Below are positions 50,183 to 57,337 of a stretch of 64,000 nucleotides of DNA, piece by piece. Source of the DNA: a virus; the IMG/VR virus record IMGVR_UViG_3300020183_000013, positions 1 through 64,000 of that record; one strand, given 5' to 3'. Position numbers and translations under genes: made by a program. The stretch's first letter is position 1; the number at the start of each line of letters is the position of its first letter. Under the pieces are notes generated by a model, which saw only the letters and a list, made by a program, of their open reading frames with translations, had not been told where the DNA came from and searched no databases.

Positions 50183-50650
50183 ATGGCAAATTTCGCAAAG
50201 ATAATCAACAATAATATAGTTGAAAGATTAGTTGCAGTATCTGACGACGAACTAATTGATGAAAATGGACAAGAGAATGAAGTTCTTGGTATTGCATTTT
50301 TGAAAGAACTTTTTGGGTATGATACTGAATGGGTTCAAACTTCTTATAATAATAATTTTAGAAGCAAGTTTGCTTGTATTGGAGATACTTATGATAGAAC
50401 TAGAGATGCATTTATATCACCAAAACCAGAAACTAATCCTTCATGGGTGTTAAATGAACAATCCCTAAGATGGGAACCACCCATTCCTATTCCAGTTGAA
50501 GAAGGATTCTATTTCTTATGGAATGAAGAAACTCAAACATGGAATAAATATTCAATTCCAGAACCAGGTCCAATAACACAAACTTTTGAATGGGATGAAG
50601 TAAATCAAGTATTAATTGTGAGAGATATCGATGAAGAAACTACTACGTAA
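50183..50650 (+). CDS. Fibre-associated small protein, MAHFA family copy 3
   Basis: A 155-residue protein: MANFAKIINNNIVERLVAVS, IAFLKELFG, WVQTSYNNNFRSKFACIGDT, PSWVLNEQSLRWEPPIPIP, then an added tail with a second W unit (FEWDEVNQVLIVRDI). It follows a polyglycine gene like the other two copies and overlaps the next gene by 20 bp. Confidence 0.75.
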   Translation: MANFAKIINNNIVERLVAVSDDELIDENGQENEVLGIAFLKELFGYDTEWVQTSYNNNFRSKFACIGDTYDRTRDAFISPKPETNPSWVLNEQSLRWEPPIPIPVEEGFYFLWNEETQTWNKYSIPEPGPITQTFEWDEVNQVLIVRDIDEETTT

Positions 50651-50972
50651 ACTATTTTCAAAACCATATACTTGCTGTCTAGAAATGCATAATGAACTAG
50701 GATGCTATTGTTCTGTGGAGCATCCATGCCCACCAGCAGGAGAAGATGGAGCTGTAGAATTTTTTGACAAGTATCATTTCATGATTGTTCATCAAATTGC
50801 TCATAAGGCAAACGAAGAAATTATTCAGGATTTGATTTCAATTCTTGGACCAAGAAAAGCAAGAGTTCAATTTGCCGGAAAAAGAATTTACTTCAATGAC
50901 CGCAGGTATATTGATTTACCTCATGATGGTATCTTTGTTTACGACGAAAACAAAATCGATATGACAGTCTAA
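50631..50972 (+). CDS. Cysteine-rich small protein, unknown
   Basis: A 113-residue protein. The N-terminus is basic (MKKLLRKLFSK), followed by a cluster CCLEMHNELGCYCSVEHPC with five Cys and two His that could bind metal. The rest is mixed alpha/beta (VHQIAHKANEEIIQDLISIL; RVQFAGKRIYFNDRRYIDL). Last gene of the late array; a terminator-promoter fusion follows. Confidence 0.65.
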   Translation: MKKLLRKLFSKPYTCCLEMHNELGCYCSVEHPCPPAGEDGAVEFFDKYHFMIVHQIAHKANEEIIQDLISILGPRKARVQFAGKRIYFNDRRYIDLPHDGIFVYDENKIDMTV

Positions 50973-50976
50973 AAAC

Positions 50977-51019
50977 TGTCCTAGACCCCTCCAGAATCGC
51001 CTGTGAGGGGTCTTATAGT
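50977..51019 (+). promoter_or_regulatory. Early-type promoter with TGGCACA-like element
   Basis: -10 TATAGT at 51014-51019; upstream element TGTCCTA at 50977, 37 bp before it. No good -35. The element lies in the dyad GACAGTCTAAAAACTGTC (50964-50980). The -10 falls in the T-tract of a hairpin. Confidence 0.6.
50984..51013 (+). terminator. Terminator-like hairpin overlapping the promoter
   Basis: GACCCCTC / GAGGGGTC, 8-bp stem and 13-nt loop, followed by TTAT that begins the -10 box. Confidence 0.6.
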
Positions 51020-51041
51020 GTCTGAGCAACCACAGACACCT

Positions 51042-51146
51042 ATGAAGTATTCAAGTCTAGATCGTCTGATTTTTGTTGGTTCCTTTGTGTGGTTCATTCA
51101 CTGGACAACAAAAGTTTCTGCAGCTCTTTTGAACTTTGTATTCTGA
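51042..51146 (+). CDS. 34-residue membrane peptide
   Basis: MKYSSLDRLIFVGSFVWFIH... has one hydrophobic segment suited to span a membrane. Its TGA overlaps the ATG of the metalloprotein (TGATG), suggesting coupled translation. The leader ends in CAGACACCT before the ATG, a motif shared with other early genes. Confidence 0.5.
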   Translation: MKYSSLDRLIFVGSFVWFIHWTTKVSAALLNFVF

Positions 51147-51583
51147 TGCTTTCATTATACACTAGTGGATACAATTACAGCAAGAAACGCTGTGAAAAAA
51201 TTGTAAATTGGTTTATTCAAAAAGAACTTCCGCGTTACAAATTGGAAGTCTCTGTCAATCATCGCGGAATGTTGCGTGATGGAGTTTATGGATGGGTTGG
51301 TGTGACTGATTGTGACCATAGACCTCGGGCATTTGAGATCGAGATGCATAATCGATTGTCACTAGAACACTATACAATTGTATTACTTCACGAGTTGTGG
51401 CACATTAATCAGCACGTTAAGGGTGCTCTTCGAGATAAGTATGGTAAGAGACATTGGAGGGGTATTGATCATTCTCATCTGGACTATTCTGATCAACCGT
51501 GGGAACAACAATCTTTCATAATGGAAAAAGTGCTCTACGAGGAATATCTAAACTACTTGACAGATACCCAACAATCCCTCTAG
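51146..51583 (+). CDS. HExxH zinc-metalloprotein (SprT/zincin-like)
   Basis: Encodes 145 residues from the ATG at 51146, chosen because it overlaps the small upstream gene; the open frame extends to a GTG at 51089. The motif LLHELWHINQHVKG gives H82-E83-x-x-H86, the zincin signature. RHWRGIDHSHLDYSDQPWEQ downstream may supply the third ligand (His or Glu). Residues 1-60 include YKLEVSVNHRGMLRDGVYGW, a beta-sheet edge as in SprT-like proteins. Phage role unknown; DNA-protein processing or lysis are possibilities. Confidence 0.65.
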   Translation: MLSLYTSGYNYSKKRCEKIVNWFIQKELPRYKLEVSVNHRGMLRDGVYGWVGVTDCDHRPRAFEIEMHNRLSLEHYTIVLLHELWHINQHVKGALRDKYGKRHWRGIDHSHLDYSDQPWEQQSFIMEKVLYEEYLNYLTDTQQSL

Positions 51584-51586
51584 AAT
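51557..51586 (+). promoter_or_regulatory. Sigma70-like promoter
   Basis: TTGACA (51557-51562), an 18 bp spacer, TAGAAT (51581-51586); the -10 overlaps the TAG stop of the metalloprotein gene. Confidence 0.5.
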
Positions 51587-51614
51587 ACCTTTGTTGGGTT
51601 TGAAGACAAGTTGG

Positions 51615-51621
51615 CTAAATA
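51615..51621 (+). promoter_or_regulatory. Late promoter CTAAATA (candidate)
   Basis: 17 bp before the ATG at 51638; isolated from the main late array. Confidence 0.45.
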
Positions 51622-51637
51622 TTTCTTTAAGAATCTT

Positions 51638-52120
51638 ATGAAAACTGTTGAACGTCATCGATACAATAGAAAGGATATTATAGAGACTCGTAGATTATCC
51701 TTTGAACCTTATCGATACTCTGAAAACAACCTAAGTCTGGTGATGGGGTTGATTAAACGCAATCTCACACCAGATCTTTTGACACCTAGGTATCGTCCAG
51801 AAAATAAAACAAATCCAATGTATGGATATTGCTATCCATCTACACAAGCATTGTTCTACTTGATGGATACTGATTTATTAGTTCCAATGGTTGGAACTGA
51901 TTATCGTAATGAGTATCATTGGTGGTTACAAGATGGTAAGAAAATTTATGATTTAACTGCTGAACAATACTATTCAGTCGGTAAAATTCCACCTTATCAT
52001 AATGGAAAGAAAGGTAAATGGTATGGATGGGGACAGAGACCACAACAAAGATCATTGGATTTGATTGTACGAGTTCTTGGAAGTAATGTGACGGATGAAC
52101 AAGTGGCACATACAGGTTGA
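51638..52120 (+). CDS. Putative Cys-His-Asp (papain/transglutaminase-like) protein
   Basis: Encodes 160 residues from the ATG at 51638; a TTG at 51611 in frame would lie before the late box. Key residues: C65 in YGYCYPSTQALFYL, H94 in RNEYHWWLQDGKKIYDLTAE, D105 in the same block. Cys at a helix start, then His-Trp, then Asp-Leu-Thr on adjacent strands is the arrangement of transglutaminase/NlpC-like folds. It could be an amidase or protease. No signal peptide. The stop overlaps the next -35 box. Confidence 0.55.
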   Translation: MKTVERHRYNRKDIIETRRLSFEPYRYSENNLSLVMGLIKRNLTPDLLTPRYRPENKTNPMYGYCYPSTQALFYLMDTDLLVPMVGTDYRNEYHWWLQDGKKIYDLTAEQYYSVGKIPPYHNGKKGKWYGWGQRPQQRSLDLIVRVLGSNVTDEQVAHTG

Positions 52121-52145
52121 CATTCCCACTCAGATGTCTTATATT
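52104..52145 (+). promoter_or_regulatory. Sigma70 promoter with TGGCACA element
   Basis: TGGCACA (52104-52110), TTGACA (52117-52122), a 17 bp spacer, TATATT (52140-52145). The -35 overlaps the TGA stop of the upstream gene. The element starts 36 bp before the -10. Confidence 0.8.
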
Positions 52146-52151
52146 ACTTGA

Positions 52152-52230
52152 GTCGGTGAGGGAGGGAAACCAACCAATCTGACGGTTCCGCTGCCTTAAA
52201 GCGTGTTTACCTTACTTTCATTTTGTCATT
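52152..52230 (+). other. Unusually long leader (~79 nt)
   Basis: Leader of the 52231 gene. Other early leaders here are 11-20 nt. It contains a purine block GGTGAGGGAGGGAAACC and then a pyrimidine-rich stretch; a folded regulatory leader is possible but not demonstrated. Confidence 0.35.
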
Positions 52231-53442
52231 ATGACTACCGTTTCTTTTGCCGACAATCAAGTCGGTTCTTATTCTCAGAAAGTTTCTGGTCTCAAACTTC
52301 TTGAAGATCCTAAATTTTCTAAACTTTTTAAAATGGTCGAAGATAATAAAGACCAAGTTGCAGTAATCTATCCCGAAGGAGAATGTGCTCTTTCTGTAGA
52401 AGATTTTGTTCAGAAACAAAAAGAACAGACTGAAGAAAAGAAAACTTTCTCTGTTGCAGTTCCTGCCAACCTTATTGAGTATGCACAGGGACAGATTCGT
52501 TTGATTCAACCTGATTTTTGTGAAGAAAACTTCAAAAACTATAAGTTTAAAGTTAATTTTCAAGAATCCGAAACTCCTGTTTTTATCTTTGACGAAAGAA
52601 CTGGTAAGTTTCAAGTAACCAAAAAGCAGCACACTACGATGCAGGCATTGGCTATTGCCGCTTCAACTGACCTTACTATGACTATTAGAGGTCGTGTGGT
52701 TGCTTTTAACTCGAACGTTCCTAAAAAAACTCGTGAACTGGAAGCTTCTAATATTTTCTATCGGGAAGTTAAGTCGATTAACACTACCAAAGATTGGGAA
52801 AAGTTGGAGCACCGTTGTCAACTTGGTGAGCAAAGTGCTCTGAATACTCGTGCTTTCTATCTGAGTATTCCTTATCTTACTTGGCAACCCGTTTCGCACG
52901 AATTTCCTCTTGTTTCTGGTGCAAAATGCTGCATCACGAAGGTTCGTGAGATCGAACGCCTTGTAGGATGGGCAAACAACGACGATCGTCCGAATGTTCT
53001 TACGAAGATTGTAAAAACTCTTTCCGAAGAAATCAATTGGGATAAAGAGTCTGATTCTAAAGAAATCTCTGCATACCTGATCAAGGCACTTTACAACTTT
53101 GATAAGGTCGTTGTACCTATCTATGAGGAAAAGACTGGTAAAACCTTTGATACTTGTGACTTTATCGTAGGTTACTTCAAGAACAAGGTTCGTAAACAGT
53201 CTATGGTGATTGGCAGCACTAAAGATACTAAGGGTGCTTGGCTTCAAGTTCTTCAAGTATGCAATCGTGTCAACAATTATATGACTTGTGAAGGAATTGT
53301 TGAGGAAGCTTTCTTTACTTCCAAAAACAAGGACTTTGTGAATGCAATCACTAATCTTTGCAATTCTAATCGTAAAAAAGGTAATCTGACTCCTGAAAAG
53401 GAAATCAAAGGTCAAATTGTCGCTCGCTGCGATTCTTTCTGA
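52231..53442 (+). CDS. Large early protein, unknown
   Basis: A 403-residue soluble protein beginning MTTVSFADNQVGSYSQKVSG. The N-terminal half carries SVAVPANLIEYAQGQIRLIQ, the centre FREVKSI-like and LSIPYLTWQPVSHEFPLVSG, and the C-terminal third is helical (FDTCDFIVGYFKNKVRKQSM; WLQVLQVCNRVNNY). I do not recognise a catalytic motif. It has its own strong promoter and terminator and lies next to a helicase, so a DNA-metabolism role is possible but unproven. Confidence 0.75.
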   Translation: MTTVSFADNQVGSYSQKVSGLKLLEDPKFSKLFKMVEDNKDQVAVIYPEGECALSVEDFVQKQKEQTEEKKTFSVAVPANLIEYAQGQIRLIQPDFCEENFKNYKFKVNFQESETPVFIFDERTGKFQVTKKQHTTMQALAIAASTDLTMTIRGRVVAFNSNVPKKTRELEASNIFYREVKSINTTKDWEKLEHRCQLGEQSALNTRAFYLSIPYLTWQPVSHEFPLVSGAKCCITKVREIERLVGWANNDDRPNVLTKIVKTLSEEINWDKESDSKEISAYLIKALYNFDKVVVPIYEEKTGKTFDTCDFIVGYFKNKVRKQSMVIGSTKDTKGAWLQVLQVCNRVNNYMTCEGIVEEAFFTSKNKDFVNAITNLCNSNRKKGNLTPEKEIKGQIVARCDSF

Positions 53443-53456
53443 ACCAGTTTCTAAAC

Positions 53457-53498
53457 TGTCACACTGGACTCCTGCGGGGGTCCTTTTTCCGTTATAAT
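53457..53498 (+). promoter_or_regulatory. Early-type promoter with TGGCACA-like element
   Basis: TGTCACA at 53457 and TATAAT at 53493-53498 (36 bp apart). A dyad CAGTTTCTAAACTG (53445-53458) overlaps the element. No -35 match; a terminator hairpin lies between. Confidence 0.6.
53466..53488 (+). terminator. Terminator inside promoter spacer
   Basis: GGACTCC / GGGGTCC stem with a short TGC loop, followed by TTTTT. It ends the 52231 transcript just before the -10 of the helicase promoter. Confidence 0.75.
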
Positions 53499-53515
53499 AT
53501 TCCCATATTCAACTG

Positions 53516-54775
53516 ATGAGACCTGTGTTCCAACTGCGTCCTCACCAACAAAAAGCACTTGACGCTCTTGCTAAGTATCTGAAAGGTATCTGTGTGTTTC
53601 CCACTGGTGGTGGTAAGACCAATGTGGGTATCTTTGATGCAATGCGTGTGTTTCAATCTGAAACTCCTAAGACTGTTGTAGTTGTTGCTCCTCGCATTCT
53701 GCTTGCTGAGCAGCTGTCTTCTGAGTACCTTGAGTTTATCACTAACGTTGCTGTTCTGCACGTTCACAGTGGTGAGACTCATCACTTCAGCACCACGAAA
53801 CCCTCTGAGATTCAGCACTGGAATCAAATTGTGACTTGTGCATTCAATCCTGATGCTCCCAAACACAAACTGATCTTCACCACTTACAACTCTCTTGGTC
53901 AACTTGCCAAGGCAGGAATTGATGTAGATACGATTTACTTCGATGAGGCACACAACAGCGTTCAACGCCACTTCTTTCCTGCTGTTGAGTATTTCAGTCA
54001 GGAAGCAAAGCGTTGCTACTTCTTCACTGCAACTCCTAAGTATTCTGCCACCATCTCCAAGCCTGGTATGAATCTGACCGAAGTCTATGGTCAGATCATT
54101 GCCAAAGTTCCTGCTCCTGAACTTGTGAATGGTGGTTACATCATTCCTCCTAAGGTTGTTGCTAAGCAACTGCAGATGGTTCAGAAAGGTGACAACATCG
54201 CTCAGCGTGACCGTGACAATCTTCTGGAAGTTCTGGAGGAGAATCCTGTCAACAAGATTCTGATTTGTGCCAAGGCAACCAAGCACATCATCAATCTGCT
54301 GTCTGAGACTGACTTTGCTCACGTTCTTGCTCTGCAAGGTTATTCTGTGATGCACATTACTTCTAAGCACGGTGCATTCATCGACGGTAACAAAGTGAAC
54401 CGTGAGGTGTTCTTTGACACTCTGAATGCCTGGGGTCGCAATCCTGACAAGAAGTTTGTGGTTCTTCATCACAGCATTCTTGCTGAGGGTATCAACATCG
54501 CTGCACTGGAGGCAGTGGTCTTTATGCGCGATATGGACATTGTTGGTATCGGTCAGACTGTTGGCCGTACTCTTCGTCTGCATCCTGATGATGCTGCTGG
54601 TATTAGTAACGGTCAGATTGCTGCTGGTAACCTGCAGGAATACACCAAATCTTATGGTCTGGTGATCTGCCCTGTGTTCTCCAAGTCTACTGCCAACGCT
54701 GCAAAGAAGATCCAGAATGTTGTGGACATTATCTTTGAGCAGGGCGATGTTGCTGTTTCTACCATTCGGAGGTGA
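53516..54775 (+). CDS. SF2 DEAH-box helicase
   Basis: A 419-residue protein. Motif I FPTGGGKT (28-35), Ia VVVAPRILLAEQL, motif II D143-E-A-H146, motif III FFTATPK, motif V LAEGINIAALEAVVF, motif VI QTVGRTLR (347-354). The N-terminal LRPHQQKALDALAKYL is the usual Q-like region of phage SF2 helicases (UvsW and relatives). It should unwind or remodel branched DNA or RNA during replication or repair. G+C appears higher than in the fibre genes. There is a short leader without Shine-Dalgarno; the next gene starts just past its end. Confidence 0.85.
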   Translation: MRPVFQLRPHQQKALDALAKYLKGICVFPTGGGKTNVGIFDAMRVFQSETPKTVVVVAPRILLAEQLSSEYLEFITNVAVLHVHSGETHHFSTTKPSEIQHWNQIVTCAFNPDAPKHKLIFTTYNSLGQLAKAGIDVDTIYFDEAHNSVQRHFFPAVEYFSQEAKRCYFFTATPKYSATISKPGMNLTEVYGQIIAKVPAPELVNGGYIIPPKVVAKQLQMVQKGDNIAQRDRDNLLEVLEENPVNKILICAKATKHIINLLSETDFAHVLALQGYSVMHITSKHGAFIDGNKVNREVFFDTLNAWGRNPDKKFVVLHHSILAEGINIAALEAVVFMRDMDIVGIGQTVGRTLRLHPDDAAGISNGQIAAGNLQEYTKSYGLVICPVFSKSTANAAKKIQNVVDIIFEQGDVAVSTIRR

Positions 54776-54777
54776 TT

Positions 54778-55341
54778 ATGAGGGGTGAATGGTGTTGCTT
54801 TGAGAATCACTTCAGTGCATCTGATTGTCAGATTATTCTAGAAAGGTCTAAAAATCTACCCCTGAGTGACGGTGCTCTGGGAGTAGATGGCATTCCTGCA
54901 AACGAAAAGATCAGAAAAAGCAAAGTTAAATGGTTGGAGGTCGAACAATTTCAAGATGTATTCGCTGAAATGTGGAAAATTGCGAAGAAGGCCAATGATT
55001 ACTGGTTTGGATTTGACCTTAAGGTTCTCAAACTGATGCAACTTGCAGAGTACAACTCCGAATATAAAGGTAAGTACAGTAAGCATCAAGATGTATTCTG
55101 GGTCAATCCAACGCCCTACCATCGTAAACTGACGTGTGTGCTACAATTGACAGATCCCACCCAATACACTGGAGGAGAGTTGGAACTCTTTGACTGTGAT
55201 GTGATTCCTGATCAGAACGCTCTACGTTCTCAGGGAACTGTTATCTGCTTTCCGTCGTTCAAGTATCATCAGGTGAATCCAGTTACCTCTGGTGTTCGCC
55301 ATAGTCTAACCTGCTGGTTTGAGGGACCTAAGTGGCAATGA
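54778..55341 (+). CDS. 2-oxoglutarate/Fe(II)-dependent oxygenase, third copy
   Basis: Encodes 187 residues from the ATG at 54778 (GGAGG 5 bp upstream); a GTG at 54772 is the alternative. Iron ligands H103-x-D105 (YSKHQDVFW) and H164 (FKYHQVNPV), with R174 (SGVRHSLTCWFEGPKW) for 2-oxoglutarate. GGELELFDCD and GTVICFPSF strands fit the fold. Prolyl-hydroxylase-like; substrate unknown. It is probably co-transcribed with the helicase. Confidence 0.8.
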   Translation: MRGEWCCFENHFSASDCQIILERSKNLPLSDGALGVDGIPANEKIRKSKVKWLEVEQFQDVFAEMWKIAKKANDYWFGFDLKVLKLMQLAEYNSEYKGKYSKHQDVFWVNPTPYHRKLTCVLQLTDPTQYTGGELELFDCDVIPDQNALRSQGTVICFPSFKYHQVNPVTSGVRHSLTCWFEGPKWQ

Positions 55342-55877
55342 AAGATTGGAAACCCTACTGTGAGACTGCCTATCACGGTCTCCGCTGCAACCTGGGGAAC
55401 TGGGGGAAACCCGAGTTCGCCCGACCCATCACCCGCATCTACTATTTTGGCGTTTTTGACGCGGGGAACCCGAATCCAACGGGGTTTATCACGGAGAATG
55501 CACTTAAAAACAAAGAAAAAAGGGGGAAAACGGTCTTAGATCACTGCTTATCACCCCAATTTATCTGCAGAATGATACTGGACAACCCAGAAACCCATCT
55601 TTCTTCGCTTGAGGCATTCCAGAGGGTCTACTGGTACTCCACCCGCACCATCGTGGTCACTCAGGAGGAAAATGAAGCTCTTTCGGCACTAACTTCCAAT
55701 GATGGTAACACTTATCAGGTCAAAGTTCCCACTAATTTGAAGTACAATTATTTGGGAATCAAATTGTATCAGAGACCTGAAGGTAAAACACGTTGGAACC
55801 TTGCAGAAGAAGTCCAGTCTAATATACTGGACGTACCACAAGAACTATTGAATTATGAGGAGAAATTCCTAGTATGA
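55338..55877 (+). CDS. Unknown protein with GC-rich 5' end
   Basis: A 179-residue protein overlapping the oxygenase by ATGA. It has YHGLRCNLGNWGKPEFARPI, then TVLDHCLSPQFICRMILDNP and RTIVVTQEENEALS. The last pattern suggests a compact DNA-associated fold, but I do not recognise it. The first ~170 bp are markedly GC-rich (CCTGGGGAACTGGGGG), the rest AT-rich. Confidence 0.65.
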   Translation: MKDWKPYCETAYHGLRCNLGNWGKPEFARPITRIYYFGVFDAGNPNPTGFITENALKNKEKRGKTVLDHCLSPQFICRMILDNPETHLSSLEAFQRVYWYSTRTIVVTQEENEALSALTSNDGNTYQVKVPTNLKYNYLGIKLYQRPEGKTRWNLAEEVQSNILDVPQELLNYEEKFLV

Positions 55878-56047
55878 AAGAAGGATTTGAAACCAAAGAT
55901 GGATACGCTGCTGTACCCTGGGGGAAACGGTTGGTTATTATCTACAACGGAGAACAATTGACTGATGTGAGCACCGTAAATCAAGCACAGAAGTTTATTA
56001 AAATACATAGATCCAGTCCTCAAACTGGTACAGTGTTTGTCAATTGA
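55874..56047 (+). CDS. Small protein, unknown
   Basis: Encodes 57 residues: MKEGFETKDGYAAVPWGKRL..., coupled by ATGA to the previous gene. Its 3' end contains the upstream element and -35 region of the next promoter. Confidence 0.6.
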   Translation: MKEGFETKDGYAAVPWGKRLVIIYNGEQLTDVSTVNQAQKFIKIHRSSPQTGTVFVN

Positions 56048-56066
56048 CCCCTTTATCACTTATAAT
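56026..56066 (+). promoter_or_regulatory. Sigma70-like promoter with TGGCACA-like element
   Basis: TGGTACA at 56026, TTGTCA (56037-56042), an 18 bp spacer, TATAAT (56061-56066). The element is 35 bp before the -10 and lies in coding sequence. Confidence 0.65.
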
Positions 56067-56086
56067 ACAGTTTCAATCAAATCACA

Positions 56087-56290
56087 ATGATTAAAACCAA
56101 ACAAAAATTTGTAAATGTAATTCCTAAGAGTTCTAAGGCAAAGAATCGCTTTGTGAACATTATGAATTCATTTCACGCTTGCCTTGTAGAGCAAGAAATT
56201 GACGATATGATGTTTCTTGTTTCTCTGAATAGGCAGTATTGCTTTTGGGTTCAAAAAACTGGTAACGAACATTGGAGTATTGTAAAATGA
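56087..56290 (+). CDS. Small protein, unknown
   Basis: Encodes 67 residues: basic N-terminus MIKTKQKFVNVIPKSSKAKN, then IDDMMFLVSLNRQYCFWVQK. The predicted leader is ~14 nt without Shine-Dalgarno. ATGA overlap with the secreted-protein gene. Confidence 0.65.
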   Translation: MIKTKQKFVNVIPKSSKAKNRFVNIMNSFHACLVEQEIDDMMFLVSLNRQYCFWVQKTGNEHWSIVK

Positions 56291-56658
56291 AAAAACTGAT
56301 TCTTCTTACTGCACTTTTGTTCTCTTCTCCTGTATTTGCACAGGAAGTTAAAACATATCGTCCATTTCGTTATGAAACTCCTTGTATTCTAGAGCAAGGT
56401 ATTCAAACTTATCCTGATACTTGTGTAGTAGTTGAAACCCGTGAAAAAGGTGGAGCACTTCGAACTCGTAACATTTATTCCAATAAACATCGACTAACAA
56501 TCAAAGGACGATTTGATAAAGAGAAAGGTTATATGACTTGGGATAGTCATAATCAATTTGAATATAAGTGGGATTATAAAGTTGGTGGTGTTCAGGAACT
56601 TGGTGTCTGGACATATGTAATGCCTGGATTCCTAGTACAAAATGTAAGTTGGGACTAA
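56287..56658 (+). CDS. Secreted/periplasmic protein with signal peptide
   Basis: Encodes 123 residues from ATG 56287. A classical Sec signal MKKLILLTALLFSSPVFAQ has a likely AxA-type cut before Q or E. The mature part has a Cys pair (ETPCILEQ; PDTCVVVET) and beta strands (HRLTIKGRFDKEKGYMTWDS). It would act in the host periplasm. Exported phage proteins are uncommon; superinfection exclusion or envelope change are guesses. Confidence 0.7.
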   Translation: MKKLILLTALLFSSPVFAQEVKTYRPFRYETPCILEQGIQTYPDTCVVVETREKGGALRTRNIYSNKHRLTIKGRFDKEKGYMTWDSHNQFEYKWDYKVGGVQELGVWTYVMPGFLVQNVSWD

Positions 56659-56709
56659 TTATTAAAATTTTATAAACTGTATTAAATAGTAATAGAATAA
56701 AGGAAAGTT

Positions 56710-56880
56710 ATGGTTGTTTTACTTTCAACCGTGATTTCTTGTTCGCAAGCCTTTGCGATAATAAACAAAATACATAGGGTTATTGGACTGACTGAGGTTC
56801 AAAAAACCGAAATCGTACAAGAAATTCGCAATGTTATCCCTAGATGTCCAGTAATTGTTGTTCAGGAGAAAAAGAAATGA
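56710..56880 (+). CDS. Small exported or membrane peptide
   Basis: Encodes 56 residues; AAAGGAAAG lies ahead of the ATG. MVVLLSTVISCSQAFA looks like a short signal sequence with a Cys, followed by a helix (LTEVQKTEIVQEIRNVI). It overlaps the next gene by ATGA. Confidence 0.55.
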   Translation: MVVLLSTVISCSQAFAIINKIHRVIGLTEVQKTEIVQEIRNVIPRCPVIVVQEKKK

Positions 56881-57038
56881 GTGTATATAGATCAGCAATC
56901 GATTTAATGCTGGAAGATCTCCAAAAACATCACAGCGACATTAGAGAATTGGCAAAACATCTTGGATGTGAAAAAGAACTTGATGAGATCAAACTTGATC
57001 TTATAGAATACCTATACACTAAGAGGCCTATTCAATGA
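56877..57038 (+). CDS. Small helical protein, unknown
   Basis: Encodes 53 residues: MSVYRSAIDLMLEDLQKHHS, then IRELAKHLGCEKELDEIKLD, amphipathic helices. ATGA overlaps at both ends. Confidence 0.6.
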   Translation: MSVYRSAIDLMLEDLQKHHSDIRELAKHLGCEKELDEIKLDLIEYLYTKRPIQ

Positions 57039-57271
57039 CCTCATATTATACATATCTGACTATATTTTGTATTCTTGCATATTTTATTGTTACTGATCAA
57101 AGTTTCGCCAAGTACATTATAATTCTTGGTAAACAGTTGCAGATCAAGTGGGCAATTTTTTATTGGTGGTTAAAAAATAATCCTGCAAATCCAATCGTAG
57201 CATATCGAATGAAAAGAAAATCTATGAGGATGGCAGAAGAACTGATGAAAGAACTAAAAGACAAAAAGTAA
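57035..57271 (+). CDS. Small membrane protein
   Basis: A 78-residue protein. One N-terminal membrane helix (YLTIFCILAYFIVTD), a second hydrophobic stretch with W (IKWAIFYWWLKNNP), then a basic C-terminal helix (MKRKSMRMAEELMKELKDKK). Possibly an inner-membrane early protein. Confidence 0.6.
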   Translation: MTSYYTYLTIFCILAYFIVTDQSFAKYIIILGKQLQIKWAIFYWWLKNNPANPIVAYRMKRKSMRMAEELMKELKDKK

Positions 57272-57273
57272 AC

Positions 57274-57315
57274 TGTCCACTACCTCTTGACTTTGTAGTC
57301 AGGAGGTTTTATAGT
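57274..57315 (+). promoter_or_regulatory. Sigma70 promoter fused to terminator, with TGGCACA-like element
   Basis: TGTCCAC at 57274, TTGACT (57287-57292), a 17 bp spacer, TATAGT (57310-57315). The -35 is in the 5' arm of a 10-bp hairpin and the -10 follows its T-run. Confidence 0.8.
57283..57312 (+). terminator. Terminator hairpin overlapping promoter
   Basis: CCTCTTGACT / AGTCAGGAGG with loop TTGT (one G-U pair), followed by TTTTAT. Confidence 0.75.
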
Positions 57316-57337
57316 AGGTACATATAAATTCATACCA

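Noticed and set aside
52663-53415. 250-codon reverse-strand frame opposite the 52231 gene
   Set aside because: No promoter, ribosome site or domain; all credible genes are on the + strand.
53492-54583. Long open frame of 363 codons on the reverse strand opposite the helicase
   Set aside because: It lies entirely within the helicase gene, which has all SF2 motifs, and has no domain pattern or ribosome site; it is a codon-composition shadow.
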